Assembly (NCBI RefSeq): GCF_013283365.1
Contig: NZ_WBYM01000005.1
Coordinates: 124,001-188,000, forward strand
Direction: 5' to 3'
Length of the DNA: 64,000 nucleotides
Origin: Marinobacterium sp. xm-d-530
Lineage (GTDB): Bacteria; Pseudomonadota; Gammaproteobacteria; Pseudomonadales; Balneatricaceae
The notes beneath the pieces were generated by a model. That model was not told where the DNA came from, made no database searches, and saw nothing but the letters and a program-made list of their open reading frames with translations. The number at the start of each line of letters is the position of its first letter. Within the stretch, counting starts at the first letter, position 1. The translations under genes and the position numbers were made by a program. Shown piece after piece: positions 1 through 13,050 of this stretch.

Positions 1-195
1 TAATTGATCCAACAGATCGATAGAGGCAGGACTTAAAGCAGAGACGCGCAAGTCCATAGGTTGATCAGCGCTGAAGGCCTCAGGCAGAGAGCGCTCTAGT
101 AGAGCGATATTAAGTTGGGTATCGGCTAGAGACAGAGCCACCGCAGCACCGACCATGCCGCCGCCAACGATGACTAGATCAAATCTACCTTCCAT
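1..195 (-). CDS. UbiH/UbiF/VisC-family FAD-dependent ubiquinone-biosynthesis hydroxylase (N-terminal part)
   Basis: Only the first 65 residues are inside the window; the gene runs off the left edge. They start MEGRFDLVIVGGGMVGAAVA, the FAD-binding Rossmann fingerprint (GGGMVG), followed about 40 residues later by DLRVSALSPASIDLL, the DxRxxAxSxxS signature of the UbiH/UbiF/VisC flavin monooxygenases. These hydroxylate the ring of ubiquinone precursors, probably in a membrane-associated complex. The fragment is too short to say which ring position is used. The start lies 20 bases after the serS stop, so it probably ends the ftsK-lolA-rarA-crcB-serS transcript. Confidence 0.85.
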   Translation of the reverse strand, partial: MEGRFDLVIVGGGMVGAAVALSLADTQLNIALLERSLPEAFSADQPMDLRVSALSPASIDLLDQL

Positions 196-215
196 CTCTA
201 ACCTACCCGATTCGA

Positions 216-1499
<1,284 letters not shown>

Positions 1500-1518
1500 T
1501 CAAATATCCTTACAAAAT

Positions 1519-1890
1519 TTATAGCAGTCGAGTAAACCAAATGGCAGCAGAAAGTGCTGCGACTGATAATACGACGGACAATAGTACATAAAAGATGGCT
1601 GCCGTTACATGACCTTCGTTAATCAAGGTAACAGTTTCCAGCGAAAATGTAGAAAAAGTGGTGAAAGCCCCCAAAAAACCGGTCATTAACAGCGGGCGCA
1701 TCTCAGGTGGCAACTTAGCTCGCTCCATCACCAAAACAAACAGCACCCCCATTAACAACGAACCAACAACGTTAGCCGTTAGGGTACCTACCGGTAACTT
1801 TTGATCAGCACTGTTGAGCCAACCACTCAACCAATAACGAGCCATCGCCCCCAGAGCACCCCCTAAAGCAACACTTAATAGATGGACCAT
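1519..1890 (-). CDS. crcB: Fluoride ion channel CrcB/Fluc
   Basis: Small four-helix membrane protein of 123 residues; Fluc channels form antiparallel dimers that export fluoride. Family marks visible are the N-terminal GGALGAMARYWLSGW, the pore asparagine in NVVGSLLMG, and the phenylalanine-rich FLGAFTTFSTFSLE segment (F-box and Na-binding break). The ATG at 1890 is chosen because the longer frame begins with TTG and a GGAGAG ribosome-binding site lies 7 bases before this ATG. The rarA stop and the crcB start share bases (TGATG), so translation is probably coupled. I see no fluoride riboswitch, so it is probably made at housekeeping level from the operon. Confidence 0.94.
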   Translation of the reverse strand: MVHLLSVALGGALGAMARYWLSGWLNSADQKLPVGTLTANVVGSLLMGVLFVLVMERAKLPPEMRPLLMTGFLGAFTTFSTFSLETVTLINEGHVTAAIFYVLLSVVLSVAALSAAIWFTRLL

Positions 1891-3242
1891 CAACTACTCT
1901 CCTTAGGGTAACGCTTAGTCGGACTGGCTTGATCAGCCGCTTGTAAGCGGCGCATCTTCTCACTCAGTTTAATCTCTAAACCACGCTCTTCAGGATGATA
2001 GTAGGAGCGATCTGCTATCTCCTGTGGCAGGTAGGATTCACCAGCTGCATAGGCGTTGGGTTCATTGTGAGCGTAGCGATACCCTTCACCAAATCCCTGC
2101 TCTTTCATTAATCGGGTCGGCGCGTTACGCAAGTGCTCTGGAACCTCGTAACTTGGATCTTTAGCCACATCAGCCAAGCACTGATTAAACGCCTGATAGA
2201 CAGCATTACTCTTTGGCGCCAACGCACAGTAAATAGCGGCCTGAGCAATGGCTCGCTCACCCTCGGCAGGGCCGACACGCTCAAAGGCATCCCAAGCACT
2301 CAACACCACCTGCATCGCCCTGGGATCGGCATTACCGATATCCTCTGAGGCGATGGCGACTAAGCGGCGCGCAATGTAGAGAGGATCGCAACCCGCATCC
2401 AACATACGACAGTACCAGTAGAGCGCACCATCTGAACTGGAGCCCCTCACCGACTTGTGAAAGGCTGAAATCTGGTCATAAAAGAGATCACCGCCCTTAT
2501 CATAGCGGCGCACCCCTGCAGCAAGCACTTCGGATAGTGCTGCGACCGAAACGTACTCTTTACCTTCGACTGTTTCAGAGAGATCCGCAGCGATTTCAAG
2601 CAGGTTTAACGCTCGACGCGCATCACCATCAGCCGCCTGAGCCAGTGCCGCTAAAGCACCCTCCTCAAAGGTCAGATCACGATCCCCCAACCCTCTAGGG
2701 CTATTGAGGGTCTGTTCTAGTAACGATTCTAAAGTCTCTGCCGTTAACGCTTTTAACGGATAGACGCGGGCGCGCGACAGCAAGGCATTATTCAATTCAA
2801 ACGAGGGATTTTCGGTTGTGGCGCCAATAAAGATCAGCGTCCCCTCCTCAACATAGGGGAGGAAAGCATCCTGCTGAGATTTATTGAAACGATGAACCTC
2901 ATCAACAAAGAGGATCGACTGACGACCACTCTGTTGGCGCAACATCTTGGCCCGTTCAACCGCTGCACGGACCTCTTTGACGCCATCCATAACAGCTGAG
3001 ATAGAGATAAACTCAGCGTCTACATAGTGCGCTATCAGTCTGGCTAGTGTCGTTTTGCCAACGCCAGGTGGACCCCACAGAATCAGCGAGTGGATTGACC
3101 CCTGTTCGAGTTGGCGACGCAACGCCTTGCCCTCAGAAAAGAGGTGCTCTTGCCCTCGATACTCTTCTAAGGACCTTGGGCGCATGCGAGACGCTAACGG
3201 CTCATAAGCCGTTACTGGAGCGTCTTCGAATAGATCACTCAT
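1890..3242 (-). CDS. rarA: Replication-associated recombination protein A (RarA/MgsA, AAA+ ATPase)
   Basis: Cytoplasmic AAA+ ATPase related to clamp-loader subunits and eukaryotic WRNIP1, acting at stalled replication forks with SSB. The 450 residues are typical. Walker A is GPPGVGKTT at residues 57-65, Walker B is LFVDEVHRF around 111-119, and the sensor-1 segment [12 protein letters not shown] follows. The C-terminal half carries the RarA tetramerisation region ([19 protein letters not shown]). It overlaps lolA upstream by 4 bases (ATGA) and crcB downstream by 1 base, so all three are probably translated from one message. Confidence 0.97.
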   Translation of the reverse strand: MSDLFEDAPVTAYEPLASRMRPRSLEEYRGQEHLFSEGKALRRQLEQGSIHSLILWGPPGVGKTTLARLIAHYVDAEFISISAVMDGVKEVRAAVERAKMLRQQSGRQSILFVDEVHRFNKSQQDAFLPYVEEGTLIFIGATTENPSFELNNALLSRARVYPLKALTAETLESLLEQTLNSPRGLGDRDLTFEEGALAALAQAADGDARRALNLLEIAADLSETVEGKEYVSVAALSEVLAAGVRRYDKGGDLFYDQISAFHKSVRGSSSDGALYWYCRMLDAGCDPLYIARRLVAIASEDIGNADPRAMQVVLSAWDAFERVGPAEGERAIAQAAIYCALAPKSNAVYQAFNQCLADVAKDPSYEVPEHLRNAPTRLMKEQGFGEGYRYAHNEPNAYAAGESYLPQEIADRSYYHPEERGLEIKLSEKMRRLQAADQASPTKRYPKESS

Positions 3243-3874
3243 CCGTTTTGATCCATCAGGATCACATCAACCGATGTGGGGGGCACAAAACGAAACATCG
3301 TCTGATCAAAAGCAGCCGGAAAACTCTGTTCACTCAACATAATGAGGGAACGCTGACCTAGCCCATCTTGTATCAACAGTTCGGCAAGTAGATCACCACT
3401 AAAGAGTAGGCGCAGGGATTGGAACTCCGCACTCCCTTCCTCTTTTGGCGTTAACTCGAACAGACTGTTTCCGGCGCCGGCCTCAATCTGCTGAACATTA
3501 AAATAGCGATTCAACTGTTCAACATCACCACCCAATACGCGAGCCGGGGTCATCACTTCGCCCTCGCCCAATGGGCGTTGAGTCGCCTGTTCTAAATCCG
3601 GATCATAGACCCACAACCATTGGCCATCACTGATGATGGTTTGTGGAAAGGGGCTCTCTGTCTCCCAACGAAAACGATCAACCCCTTCAATCCACAAGCG
3701 GCCAGAAGCATTTTCAGACTTTAAATTATCATCACCTAGGGTGTACTGCTGAAACGCAGCAGAGAGCCTAGCGTGGGACTGAAGCAGTGCTGATAACTGA
3801 TCAGCCGTTTCGGCCCAGGCCATCATCGGCAGCGACAATAGAAGGAGCAGTGCGGTTTTAGTGAATCTCAACAT
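3239..3874 (-). CDS. lolA: Outer-membrane lipoprotein carrier protein LolA
   Basis: Periplasmic chaperone that takes mature lipoproteins from the inner-membrane LolCDE complex to LolB at the outer membrane. From the ATG at 3874 the protein is 211 residues with a clean signal peptide ([21 protein letters not shown], cleavage after residue 21). The frame stays open up to 3946, but that longer version would overlap ftsK and bury the signal peptide, so I reject it. The mature part has the LolA fold features [14 protein letters not shown] and [19 protein letters not shown]. It starts 4 bases after the ftsK stop, the conserved ftsK-lolA-rarA order. Confidence 0.95.
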   Translation of the reverse strand: MLRFTKTALLLLLSLPMMAWAETADQLSALLQSHARLSAAFQQYTLGDDNLKSENASGRLWIEGVDRFRWETESPFPQTIISDGQWLWVYDPDLEQATQRPLGEGEVMTPARVLGGDVEQLNRYFNVQQIEAGAGNSLFELTPKEEGSAEFQSLRLLFSGDLLAELLIQDGLGQRSLIMLSEQSFPAAFDQTMFRFVPPTSVDVILMDQNG

Positions 3875-3878
3875 CTCG

Positions 3879-6392
3879 TTAATCCCTTGGACCTGCCGGT
3901 GCCATAACCTCTCGCTGACCGTTCGATCCTGGTGGCGAGACAACACCGGCCGCCTCCATCGTTTCGATCATTCTAGCTGCACGGTTGTAACCAATTTTTA
4001 GCTTGCGCTGTACGGACGATATAGACGCTTTACGAGTTTCTAAGACAAACGCGACCGCCTCGTCATAGAGTGGGTCGGCTTCATCATCAAATAGGCCACC
4101 GCCACCGCCAGCTGCAGCGCCACCCTCTGCCTCACCGTTTAGGATAGCATCGATAAAATCAGGTTCACCCAGAGCCTTCCAAGCTTCAACCACACGGTGT
4201 ACCTCATCATCACTTACAAACGCACCGTGAACACGATTTGGCACACTGGTACCGGCAGGCAGGTAGAGCATATCGCCGTTACCCAACAGGTTCTCAGCAC
4301 CCGACTGATCGAGAATGGTTCTAGAGTCAATTTTAGAGGAGACCTGAAAACCTATGCGAGTCGGGACGTTGGCTTTAATCAAGCCGGTAATAACATCAAC
4401 CGATGGACGCTGGGTTGCAAGAATCAAGTGAATACCAGCAGCACGGGCTTTTTGTGCAATACGTGCAATCAACTCTTCCACTTTTTTACCGACAATCATC
4501 ATCATGTCGGCGAACTCATCGATCACCACCACAATGTAAGGGAGTGTCTGCAGTTCCGGCGCAGGGTCTGTCGGTGAAAGCCCCTGCTCCATCGGATTCC
4601 ATAGCGGATCCCTCAAAGGCTGACCGGCAGCGGCCGCTTCACGAACCTTATCATTGAACCCGGCTATGTTTCGCACACCCACTTTCGCCATTAGACGGTA
4701 ACGATCTTCCATCTCTGCCACACACCAACGTAGACCACCGGCCGCCTCTTTCATATCGGTAATCACCGGTGTTAACAGATGTGGAATGCCATCATAGATA
4801 GAGAGTTCAAGCATCTTAGGATCGACCAGCATTAAACGCAGCTCTTCGGGTGTCGCCTTATAGAGCAGACTCAGAAGCATAGCGTTTACGCCGACCGACT
4901 TACCGGAACCGGTTGTACCTGCTACGAGCAAGTGAGGCATTTTGGCAAGGTTGGCTACAACAGGATTGCCGGCGATGTCATTACCCAGCGCCAGCGTCAA
5001 TTTAGAGGCTGCACCCAGATAGGGTTTAGAGTTAAGCACCTCAGAGAGACGCACCATCTGACGAGAGTGATTAGGTATCTCAATACCCATCACCGACTTA
5101 CCGGGAATCACTTCAACGACACGCACGGCACTGACGGCCATTGAACGTGCCAAATCTTTGGCCAGATTTGAAATTTTGCTGGCTTTAACACCAGGAGCTG
5201 GTTGAATCTCAAAGCGAGTGATCACTGGCCCGGGATTGACCTCAACCACTTCAGCGACGACACCAAAGTCATTCAACTTCTGCTCAAGAAGACGAGAGAG
5301 ATGCTCCACCTCCTCTTCCGTATAGCCCTGATCGGTCTGTATCTCTGGTGGATCGAGCAGATCAAGACTCGGAATTTTCACCTTAGGCTTCACAGCGGCT
5401 TTGGGTTTCACCGGCTCAGCATCATCATCGCTATCTAAGGGTTTATGAGTCTCAGAGAGGGGCACGATTTTCGGTGTTCGCTTCTCAGCATCCTCGCGGT
5501 TAGCATCGTCAAAAACCGATTTCGACGCAGGCTTAACCTCCGCACCGTCTGACTTAGCCTCAGAACCCACAGTCAGATCATCCATGGTCTTGATCTCAAG
5601 CGGTTTAGAACGCGAAGAGTCAAACGAAGGCTCTCCGAAATCGACCACCGGAAGTGACTCCATGCTACCCGGCTCAACTTCAAAATCAGGCTCTACCCGT
5701 TGCATCGCTGCTCTTTTTGCAACACGAACTTCCATAGGGCGCTCAGAGACTGTCGCTTTTTGAGTCTCCTCTTCGCTCTTCGCAAAAAGACTCTGCCAGA
5801 GCGTCTCTAACCCACCACCGATAGAATCCAATACCTGACGCCAGCTTGAGTCAACATAGAGTGTTAGGCCGATTAACAGAGCAATCCACAATACGACGGT
5901 GGCACCGGCTACATTCAACCAACGAACCGCAAAATCACCCAGCGCTTGACCGGAAATCCCACCAGCGGAGAAAGGCAACCCAAGATCCGCATTGCTAATG
6001 TGAATTGAGGCTAGACAAGAGGCCGAAAGAACAAATAACAGCGCACCTAGGGTTCGCATTACCACAAAGGGCAACATATCTAGGGTGCCAATGTAGCGAC
6101 GACGCAACCAACGGTAGGCAGGGACAACCAAAATAAAGGGAATAACAAACGCAACTACCCCAAACCAAGAGACCGAGTAGTCTGCAATCCATGCACCGAA
6201 CCAGCCGGCCCAGTTGCTAATTTCTGATTGATACCCTTGATGTGACCAACCCGAATCACGCGTGTCGTAACTGATCAAACTCAGCATAAACAGCAGGTTT
6301 AAACCGATCAGTAACACCAGCAAGGTTTCGCGAACCACACGGTTCAACTGGGTGGTTAGCGTCAATGTTGACAGCGATTGATTACTACTCAA
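3879..6392 (-). CDS. ftsK: DNA translocase FtsK
   Basis: Septum-anchored hexameric DNA pump that clears chromosome ends and activates XerCD recombination at dif. The 837 residues comprise four N-terminal membrane helices (to about residue 175), a fairly short acidic/lysine-rich linker (about 185-345), the alpha/beta RecA-like motor with Walker A GTTGSGKS near 492-499 and Walker [12 protein letters not shown], and a C-terminal winged-helix gamma domain (from about 775) that reads the polar KOPS sequences. The linker is much shorter than in E. coli FtsK (over 1300 residues) and resembles the pseudomonad form. First gene of its minus-strand operon; 143 bases separate it from divergent trxB. Confidence 0.97.
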   Translation of the reverse strand: MSSNQSLSTLTLTTQLNRVVRETLLVLLIGLNLLFMLSLISYDTRDSGWSHQGYQSEISNWAGWFGAWIADYSVSWFGVVAFVIPFILVVPAYRWLRRRYIGTLDMLPFVVMRTLGALLFVLSASCLASIHISNADLGLPFSAGGISGQALGDFAVRWLNVAGATVVLWIALLIGLTLYVDSSWRQVLDSIGGGLETLWQSLFAKSEEETQKATVSERPMEVRVAKRAAMQRVEPDFEVEPGSMESLPVVDFGEPSFDSSRSKPLEIKTMDDLTVGSEAKSDGAEVKPASKSVFDDANREDAEKRTPKIVPLSETHKPLDSDDDAEPVKPKAAVKPKVKIPSLDLLDPPEIQTDQGYTEEEVEHLSRLLEQKLNDFGVVAEVVEVNPGPVITRFEIQPAPGVKASKISNLAKDLARSMAVSAVRVVEVIPGKSVMGIEIPNHSRQMVRLSEVLNSKPYLGAASKLTLALGNDIAGNPVVANLAKMPHLLVAGTTGSGKSVGVNAMLLSLLYKATPEELRLMLVDPKMLELSIYDGIPHLLTPVITDMKEAAGGLRWCVAEMEDRYRLMAKVGVRNIAGFNDKVREAAAAGQPLRDPLWNPMEQGLSPTDPAPELQTLPYIVVVIDEFADMMMIVGKKVEELIARIAQKARAAGIHLILATQRPSVDVITGLIKANVPTRIGFQVSSKIDSRTILDQSGAENLLGNGDMLYLPAGTSVPNRVHGAFVSDDEVHRVVEAWKALGEPDFIDAILNGEAEGGAAAGGGGGLFDDEADPLYDEAVAFVLETRKASISSVQRKLKIGYNRAARMIETMEAAGVVSPPGSNGQREVMAPAGPRD

Positions 6393-6499
6393 AAAAATAC
6401 CCTTAATTCAATCAACTTTATGCTGTGGGAAAATACCATAAAGTGGTAGGTTAGGTCTTGTGATTGAAAAAAAGGGATTCACCCCCATAAACCCTTTAG

Positions 6500-7492
<993 letters not shown>

Positions 7493-7496
7493 TCTA

Positions 7497-8210
7497 ATGA
7501 TCCCCTGGCTCACTCCGGGAGAGCCCTATTTCCCAGACACCCGCCTCGCACTCGATGACCCAAACGGGTTGTTGGCTGCCGGCGGGGAGCTGAATGCAGC
7601 CTGGTTAGCTGCCGCCTACCCACAGGGGATATTCCCTTGGTTTAGCGAAGACGACCCGATTCTATGGTGGTCACCCTCCCCCCGCTGCGTGCTCTACCCA
7701 ACACAATTCCATGAATCAAAATCGCTTAAAAAACGCCTCAGAAAAGAGCAATTCGCTGTCAGAATCGACTCTCAGTTCGAAGAGATTATTAGGCAGTGTG
7801 CTGCGCCCAGAGGTGAAGATGGCACCTGGATAAGCGAGCAGATTATTTCCGCCTACACCGAGCTACATCATCAAGGGATCGCCCACTCTGTAGAGGTCTA
7901 CCAAGATGATCAACTTGTCGGTGGTTTATACGGCATTGCGATCGGGCGACTCTTTTTTGGCGAGTCGATGTTTTCGCGTGTACCAGACGCGTCTAAAGTG
8001 GCCACTAAAATTCTTTGTGCAGAATTAGAAAAAGCGAACTATGCTGTAATTGATTGCCAGATCTACAATCCACATCTGGCCTCACTGGGTGCAGTTGAGA
8101 TCGAACGGACCGAGTTTGAGCAGCTGTTAACACATTGCAAAAGGACGCCTAGCCATAATCCTTGGGCAAAGCGAAATTGGTATCCCGATGTCGAATCTGC
8201 AAACGCTTAA
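7497..8210 (+). CDS. aat: Leucyl/phenylalanyl-tRNA--protein transferase
   Basis: Adds Leu or Phe from charged tRNA to N-terminal Arg or Lys of proteins, creating primary N-degrons for ClpS/ClpAP, both encoded 1-4 kb downstream. The 237 residues contain the family segments GLLAAGGELNAAWLAAAYPQ, GIFPWF and WWSPSPRCVL, followed by the GNAT-like domain with GGLYGIAIGRLFFGESMFSR. It lies between trxB and bpt, and its last 23 bases overlap the bpt start. Confidence 0.97.
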   Translation: MIPWLTPGEPYFPDTRLALDDPNGLLAAGGELNAAWLAAAYPQGIFPWFSEDDPILWWSPSPRCVLYPTQFHESKSLKKRLRKEQFAVRIDSQFEEIIRQCAAPRGEDGTWISEQIISAYTELHHQGIAHSVEVYQDDQLVGGLYGIAIGRLFFGESMFSRVPDASKVATKILCAELEKANYAVIDCQIYNPHLASLGAVEIERTEFEQLLTHCKRTPSHNPWAKRNWYPDVESANA

Positions 8211-8913
8211 GTTTTTTGTCACGCCTGATCATGACTGCAGCTATATAGAGCGAGCGACAGCCAAAACTCTGTTCGTTGACCCACAAGCCCCCCTGGATAA
8301 ACCGACCTACTCGCAACTGACTCAATATGGCTTCCGACGCAGTGGCACCCACGTTTACCGCCCCCATTGCGATGGCTGTGCTGCCTGTATCTCAGCGCGC
8401 ATTCCGGTCGATCGTTTTAAACGCTCAAAATCTCAACGTCGCATTTGGAATAAAAACCAAGACATCTTAGTTGAGACGATCGAACCTCGTTTCGATGAAG
8501 AGATTTACGATCTCTACGCCCGTTACATCAACGCACGCCATGATGACGGTGATATGTACCCTCCCTCACAAGATCAGTTCATCAGCTTTTTAGTGGAGAG
8601 CAACCAAAGCACGCAGTTTCACCTGTACCGTGATAGTGAGGGTGAACTGCTCGCAGTCGCTGTGACTGATCAGCTCGTTGATGGTCTATCAGCGGTCTAC
8701 AGCTTTTTTAGTCCTGATCATGATCAACGCAGTCTTGGCGTGTTTGCTGTTCTCTGGCAGGTGGATTACCTGAAACAGATTAACCTTCCCTACAACTACT
8801 TAGGTTACTGGGTGAAAAACTGTAAAAAGATGGCCTACAAAACACAGTATCAACCCATTGAGATCTTGCTGGATGATGTTTGGGTTGATGCCACGGACGA
8901 TATGATCAAGTGA
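8188..8913 (+). CDS. bpt: Aspartate/glutamate leucyltransferase (Bpt), arginyltransferase-like
   Basis: ATE1-related enzyme that in bacteria transfers Leu onto N-terminal Asp or Glu, again feeding the ClpS-ClpAP N-degron route. The 241 residues have the N-terminal cysteine cluster (CDGCAACISARIP), the segment RRIWNKNQD and the GNAT-fold core with YSFFSPDHDQRSLGVFAVLWQ and YNYLGYWV. The Bpt assignment rests on bacterial family membership and the aat neighbour. The start lies inside aat, so the two transferases are probably translationally coupled. Confidence 0.95.
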   Translation: MSNLQTLKFFVTPDHDCSYIERATAKTLFVDPQAPLDKPTYSQLTQYGFRRSGTHVYRPHCDGCAACISARIPVDRFKRSKSQRRIWNKNQDILVETIEPRFDEEIYDLYARYINARHDDGDMYPPSQDQFISFLVESNQSTQFHLYRDSEGELLAVAVTDQLVDGLSAVYSFFSPDHDQRSLGVFAVLWQVDYLKQINLPYNYLGYWVKNCKKMAYKTQYQPIEILLDDVWVDATDDMIK

Positions 8914-9063
8914 TTGTCTAGCCGACCAGAGTCTACGACCTAAACTATTTCACTTTTTTAGCAATTTAGTGCAGAATACGCGACCTTCAGGTCAAGTAAC
9001 GCACAAAAGCGATCAATTCCACGCTAAGCGATACTTGGTAAAGAATTCCAAAGGTAGGTATTA

Positions 9064-9282
9064 ATGGCTAAAGAAGACGCTTTTGAAATGGAAGGAACGG
9101 TAATCGATACCCTTCCCAACACGATGTTCCGTGTAGAACTAGAGAATGGTCACGTAGTAATCGCGCACATCTCTGGCAAAATGCGTAAAAACTACATCCG
9201 TATCCTTACGGGTGACAAGGTTAAAGTTGAATTGACTCCTTACGATTTGAACAAGGGTCGTATCACTTACCGCGCTCGTTAA
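9064..9282 (+). CDS. infA: Translation initiation factor IF-1
   Basis: 72-residue OB-fold protein that sits in the ribosomal A site during initiation. The sequence is nearly invariant for the family: [13 protein letters not shown], then [30 protein letters not shown] and [13 protein letters not shown]. The ribosome-binding site is AAGGTAGG just before the ATG. The 150-base gap from bpt probably holds its own promoter, and a strong hairpin terminator follows directly. Confidence 0.99.
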   Translation: MAKEDAFEMEGTVIDTLPNTMFRVELENGHVVIAHISGKMRKNYIRILTGDKVKVELTPYDLNKGRITYRAR

Positions 9283-9292
9283 TCGAGACCTA

Positions 9293-9325
9293 CAAAAAAA
9301 TGGCCACTATACAGTGGCCATTTTT
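9293..9325. terminator. Bidirectional rho-independent terminator between infA and clpA
   Basis: Perfect 8-bp stem (TGGCCACT / AGTGGCCA, 9301-9308 with 9313-9320) around a 4-base loop. It has eight A's on the left and five T's on the right, so it works for infA on the plus strand and clpA on the minus strand. The clpA stop codon (9307-9309) lies in the end of one arm and the loop. Confidence 0.93.
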
Positions 9326-11571
9326 GTTTCTGTGCTGGTTTCAAGATCGAGTTCACCTTCAGGGTTCACTACAATCTCAACGGATCCGCCCTCTTCCGAC
9401 AGTTCACCAAACAGGATCTTCTCGGCCAACGGCTTTTTGATCTTCTCTTGAATTAGGCGACGCATTGGACGCGCACCCATCTTCTCATCATAGCCATGCT
9501 CGGCCAGCCAATCGCAGGCTTCATCACTGGCATGAATACTGACCTTTTTATCGTCTAGCTGAACCTGTAGCTCCATAAGGAACTTATCAACCACACCACG
9601 CACGATCTCTCTCGTCAGCGCTTTGAACTGAACGATAGAGTCCAAACGGTTACGGAATTCAGGTGTAAAGAGTCGTTTAATCGCCTCCATACCGTCACTG
9701 CTGTGGTCTTGTTTAGCAAAACCAAAGCTGGCACGTCCCATATCCTCAGCACCGGCATTGGTGGTCATGATCAGAATCACGTTACGGAAATCAGCTTTAC
9801 GACCGTTGTTGTCGGTCAAGGTACCGTTGTCCATCACCTGCAACAGTAGGTTAAAGACTTCGGGGTGAGCTTTCTCTATCTCATCAAGCAGCACAACAGC
9901 GTGCGGTGATTTAGTCACCGCCTCGGTCAACAGACCCCCCTGGTCAAAACCAACGTACCCTGGTGGCGCACCGATCAATCGGGAGACAGTATGACGCTCC
10001 ATGTATTCCGACATATCAAAACGAATCAGCTCAATACCTAAAATACGAGCCAGTTGCGATGTCACCTCGGTTTTACCCACACCTGTTGGCCCGGCAAATA
10101 AGAAGCTACCGACCGGCTTGTTGGGCTCTTTAAGTCCAGCACGTGATAGCTTGATTGCCGCCGACAGGTTATCGATCGCTTCATCCTGACCCAAAACAAC
10201 CATTTTCAAATTGGTATCAAGCTTAGCCAGTTGTTGCTTGTCAGAAGCTGAAACCGACTTAGGCGGGATTCGAGCGATCTTAGCGACAATCGTCTCGATT
10301 TCGGGCACATCAATCGCTTCAACTCGATCCTCTTCAGGAATGAGTCGCTGATAAGCACCCGCCTCATCGATGACATCGATCGCCTTGTCTGGAAGATGCT
10401 TCTCATTGATGTAACGATCCGCCATTTCAGCCGCCGACTTCAGGGCAGCATCGGTGTAACGTATCTCGTGATGCTCTTCAAAGCGTGATCGAAGACCTTT
10501 CAAAATTTGGTAGGTATCTTCGACACTAGGCTCTAACACGTCCACTTTTTGGAAACGGCGTGCCAAGGCGCGATCTTTCTCAAAAATGCCGCGGAACTCT
10601 TGGAAAGTCGTTGATCCAATACAGCGCAACTGACCTGAGCTTAATAGAGGCTTGAGCAGATTACTGGCATCCATAGAGCCACCCGAAGTGGCGCCGGCGC
10701 CAATAATGGTGTGAATCTCATCAATGAACAGAATCGCTTCGCGCTGATCTTTGATCTCGTTTAGCAGTGACTTAAGGCGTTTTTCAAAGTCGCCACGATA
10801 CTTCGTCCCAGCAACCAGCGCACCCAAATCTAAGGAGTAGACAACTGAATTGGCAATCACATCAGGCACTTGCTCTTCAATGATTAGCTTCGCCAAACCC
10901 TCTGCAATGGCTGTCTTACCGACACCGGCCTCACCCACTAACAGCGGATTATTCTTGCGACGACGTGACAGAATCTGAACAACACGCTCAACCTCTGAGT
11001 CACGCCCCACCAGCGGGTCGATCTGACCAACCGCTGCCTGTTTGTTTAAATTGATCGCATACTTAGAGAGCGCACTCTCCTGTTTCTGCTCATCTTTCGC
11101 ATCCGCTGCAGCAGACTGCTGCTCATTGTCTGACTCACTGTCCGAAACGCCATGCGATAAAAAGTTCACGACGTCCAACCGCTCTATCCCTTGCATCTTA
11201 AGGAAGTAAACAGCTTGGCTCTCTTGCTCACTGAAAATAGCAACCAGAACATTGGCGCCGGTGACCTCGGTCTTGCCCGACGACTGGACATGAAATACCG
11301 CGCGCTGAAGGACACGCTGAAAACCAAGTGTTGGCTGGGTTTCGGACGCTTCGACATTATCGGGAAGCTGAGGCGTTGTCTCTTTAAGGAAGTTGTGCAG
11401 CTGATTGACCAGTGCATCAAAGTCAGCCCCGCAGGCAGCCAGTACTTCAAACGCATGACGATTATCGATCAAGGCCAATAACAGATGTTCAACGGTCAAA
11501 AACTCGTGACGAGACGTACTGGCTGATTGAAAAGCCTGACTTAGAGTATCTTCTAATTCTCGATTCAACAT
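9307..11571 (-). CDS. clpA: ATP-dependent Clp protease ATP-binding subunit ClpA
   Basis: Class I Clp AAA+ unfoldase that feeds proteins, including N-degron substrates delivered by ClpS, into ClpP. The 754 residues hold an N-terminal Clp_N double repeat (1-140), D1 with Walker [10 protein letters not shown] and Walker [12 protein letters not shown]2 with GPTGVGKTE and [11 protein letters not shown], and a C-terminal D2-small domain. At the ClpP-contacting loop, where E. coli has IGL, this protein has SFGF just before [20 protein letters not shown]. It follows clpS by 11 bases, and its end lies in the shared terminator. Confidence 0.97.
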   Translation of the reverse strand: MLNRELEDTLSQAFQSASTSRHEFLTVEHLLLALIDNRHAFEVLAACGADFDALVNQLHNFLKETTPQLPDNVEASETQPTLGFQRVLQRAVFHVQSSGKTEVTGANVLVAIFSEQESQAVYFLKMQGIERLDVVNFLSHGVSDSESDNEQQSAAADAKDEQKQESALSKYAINLNKQAAVGQIDPLVGRDSEVERVVQILSRRRKNNPLLVGEAGVGKTAIAEGLAKLIIEEQVPDVIANSVVYSLDLGALVAGTKYRGDFEKRLKSLLNEIKDQREAILFIDEIHTIIGAGATSGGSMDASNLLKPLLSSGQLRCIGSTTFQEFRGIFEKDRALARRFQKVDVLEPSVEDTYQILKGLRSRFEEHHEIRYTDAALKSAAEMADRYINEKHLPDKAIDVIDEAGAYQRLIPEEDRVEAIDVPEIETIVAKIARIPPKSVSASDKQQLAKLDTNLKMVVLGQDEAIDNLSAAIKLSRAGLKEPNKPVGSFLFAGPTGVGKTEVTSQLARILGIELIRFDMSEYMERHTVSRLIGAPPGYVGFDQGGLLTEAVTKSPHAVVLLDEIEKAHPEVFNLLLQVMDNGTLTDNNGRKADFRNVILIMTTNAGAEDMGRASFGFAKQDHSSDGMEAIKRLFTPEFRNRLDSIVQFKALTREIVRGVVDKFLMELQVQLDDKKVSIHASDEACDWLAEHGYDEKMGARPMRRLIQEKIKKPLAEKILFGELSEEGGSVEIVVNPEGELDLETSTETKMATV

Positions 11572-11582
11572 AGCGAATCTCC

Positions 11583-11939
11583 TTATGCCTGCTCTACTTC
11601 ACAGAGTAGCGGATGTTTATTGTCACGTGAATACTGATTAACTTGTGCCGCTTTTGTCTCAGCAACATCTTTAGTATAGACGCCACAGACGCCTTTGCCT
11701 TGGGTATGAACGGCCAACATCACTTGAGTGGCTTTCTCTTCGCTCATGTTAAAGAAGCCCATTAACACTTGAACCACAAACTCCATCGGCGTGTAGTCAT
11801 CGTTCATGAGCAGCACTCGATAGAGCGAGGGTTGCTTCAATTCAGGTTTCGCCTCAGCCGTGGCCAATCCCGGTGGATGCTGTTGATCGTCGTCTTGATC
11901 GGACATTTCAGGCTGTGCATGACGCTTTGTAATACTCAT
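11583..11939 (-). CDS. clpS: ATP-dependent Clp protease adaptor ClpS
   Basis: N-recognin that binds proteins with N-terminal Leu, Phe, Tyr or Trp and hands them to ClpA. It has 118 residues from the ATG at 11939; the frame extends to 11948 but begins there with TTG. A flexible, polar N-terminal tail (about 35 residues) precedes the core, which carries the substrate-binding signature [17 protein letters not shown] and the ClpA-binding half [22 protein letters not shown]. The Aat/Bpt modifiers and the ClpS/ClpA reader and unfoldase all lie within 5 kb, forming nearly the whole Leu N-degron pathway apart from ClpP. Confidence 0.96.
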   Translation of the reverse strand: MSITKRHAQPEMSDQDDDQQHPPGLATAEAKPELKQPSLYRVLLMNDDYTPMEFVVQVLMGFFNMSEEKATQVMLAVHTQGKGVCGVYTKDVAETKAAQVNQYSRDNKHPLLCEVEQA

Positions 11940-12134
11940 TTTCACCAAATTAATCTAAATATAAAAAATTACCGCTTTAGAGTTTATGCATTTTTCGAAA
12001 AGCGCTTCATTACCCAGCGCCCGCTAAATACTCTTTAAGTGTAACAAACAGTCAGTGTGTTGAACCCATTACGGATCGTTCATTTAACCAGTTTACGCAC
12101 TCATGTTACAGATCAGATTGCATAGGAGGATGTC

Positions 12135-12344
12135 ATGCATAGAGGTCAGGTGAAGTGGTTCAACAACGTCAAAGGTTTTGGATTTATTCTGTGTGATCAG
12201 TTTGATCAGGAGCTTTTCGTACACTTCAGTGCTATTCAGAAAGAGGGCTATAAAACCCTTAAAGCGGGTCAAGAGGTCGTCTTTGACGCTAAACCCGTCG
12301 AGAGCGGCTACCACGCTATCAATATTCAGTTCGACGTAGCCTAA
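12135..12344 (+). CDS. cspD: Cold-shock-domain protein, CspD-like
   Basis: 69-residue OB-fold nucleic-acid-binding protein. It has RNP1 (KGFGFI) and RNP2 (FVHFSAI), and the ribosome-binding site AGGAGG lies just before the ATG. It is divergent from clpS with 195 bases between, the standard cspD/clpS-clpA arrangement. In E. coli CspD is a stationary-phase inhibitor of replication, an assignment carried over mainly from context. The sequence is more divergent than typical CspA proteins ([12 protein letters not shown]). Confidence 0.88.
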   Translation: MHRGQVKWFNNVKGFGFILCDQFDQELFVHFSAIQKEGYKTLKAGQEVVFDAKPVESGYHAINIQFDVA

Positions 12345-12375
12345 AAGGGCTCATTCTGGGACTTGGGGCTGGCAG

Positions 12376-12405
12376 ACTTATCGCGTACACTGCGCGATAA
12401 GTTTT
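12376..12405 (+). terminator. Terminator-like hairpin after cspD
   Basis: Perfect 10-bp stem (ACTTATCGCG pairing CGCGATAAGT) with a 7-base loop and four T's, 32 bases after the cspD stop and 15 bases before the rluE ATG. It probably ends cspD mRNA. Its closeness to rluE would also allow an attenuating role. Confidence 0.7.
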
Positions 12406-12420
12406 GAGTACTCCTACCCT

Positions 12421-13050
12421 ATGTCTACCCTCTATCTACTGAACAAACCCTTTAATGTCCTACCCACCTTTACCGATGATCAGGGTAGAGACACGCTTGC
12501 ACAGTTCATTGATATCCCCAAAATCTACGCCGCAGGCCGTTTAGATTACGATTCCGAAGGACTACTGGTCTTAACCAGTGACGGCGAACTGCAGCACCGG
12601 CTCGCACATCCTAAGTTCAAACTCCCCAAAACCTACTGGGTTCAAGTAGAGGGCAGTATCACTGAACAGGCTTTGGATCAGCTAAGACAAGGGGTAGAGT
12701 TAAAAGATGGCTTAACCCGCCCCGCCAAAGCAAACATCATCCAGATCGATGAACCCTGGCCAAGAACACCACCGATTCGTGAGCGCAAAAACATACCAAC
12801 CAGCTGGATTGAGCTGGTCATCAGTGAAGGGAAAAACCGCCAAGTCAGACGAATGACGGCGGCCGTCGGATTTCCAACCTTACGTTTGATTCGCTATGCC
12901 GTGGGTGAGTGGACAATCGATGATTTAGCACCAGGCGAGTGGCGAAAGTTGGACGTTAACCTAGCACCACTGCCTAAAAAGAGAACTCAACCTGCGAATA
13001 ACAGGCGGACTAGCGGTCGCCCCAGCTCTTCGCGGCCTCGACGTCGCTAG
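12421..13050 (+). CDS. rluE: 23S rRNA pseudouridine synthase, RluE type (U2457)
   Basis: RsuA/RluB/E/F-family pseudouridine synthase. The 209 residues lack an S4 domain at the N-terminus, as in E. coli RluE, starting directly with [18 protein letters not shown]. The catalytic aspartate is in [16 protein letters not shown], and [16 protein letters not shown] is the other family motif. The C-terminal 25 residues are basic and low-complexity (Arg/Ser/Pro-rich) and may bind RNA. Its 3' end overlaps the convergent moaE by 41 bases. Confidence 0.92.
   Translation: MSTLYLLNKPFNVLPTFTDDQGRDTLAQFIDIPKIYAAGRLDYDSEGLLVLTSDGELQHRLAHPKFKLPKTYWVQVEGSITEQALDQLRQGVELKDGLTRPAKANIIQIDEPWPRTPPIRERKNIPTSWIELVISEGKNRQVRRMTAAVGFPTLRLIRYAVGEWTIDDLAPGEWRKLDVNLAPLPKKRTQPANNRRTSGRPSSSRPRRR

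Noticed and set aside
3875-3946. Longer lolA start
   Set aside because: It would overlap ftsK by 68 bases and place the signal peptide 24 residues inside the protein.
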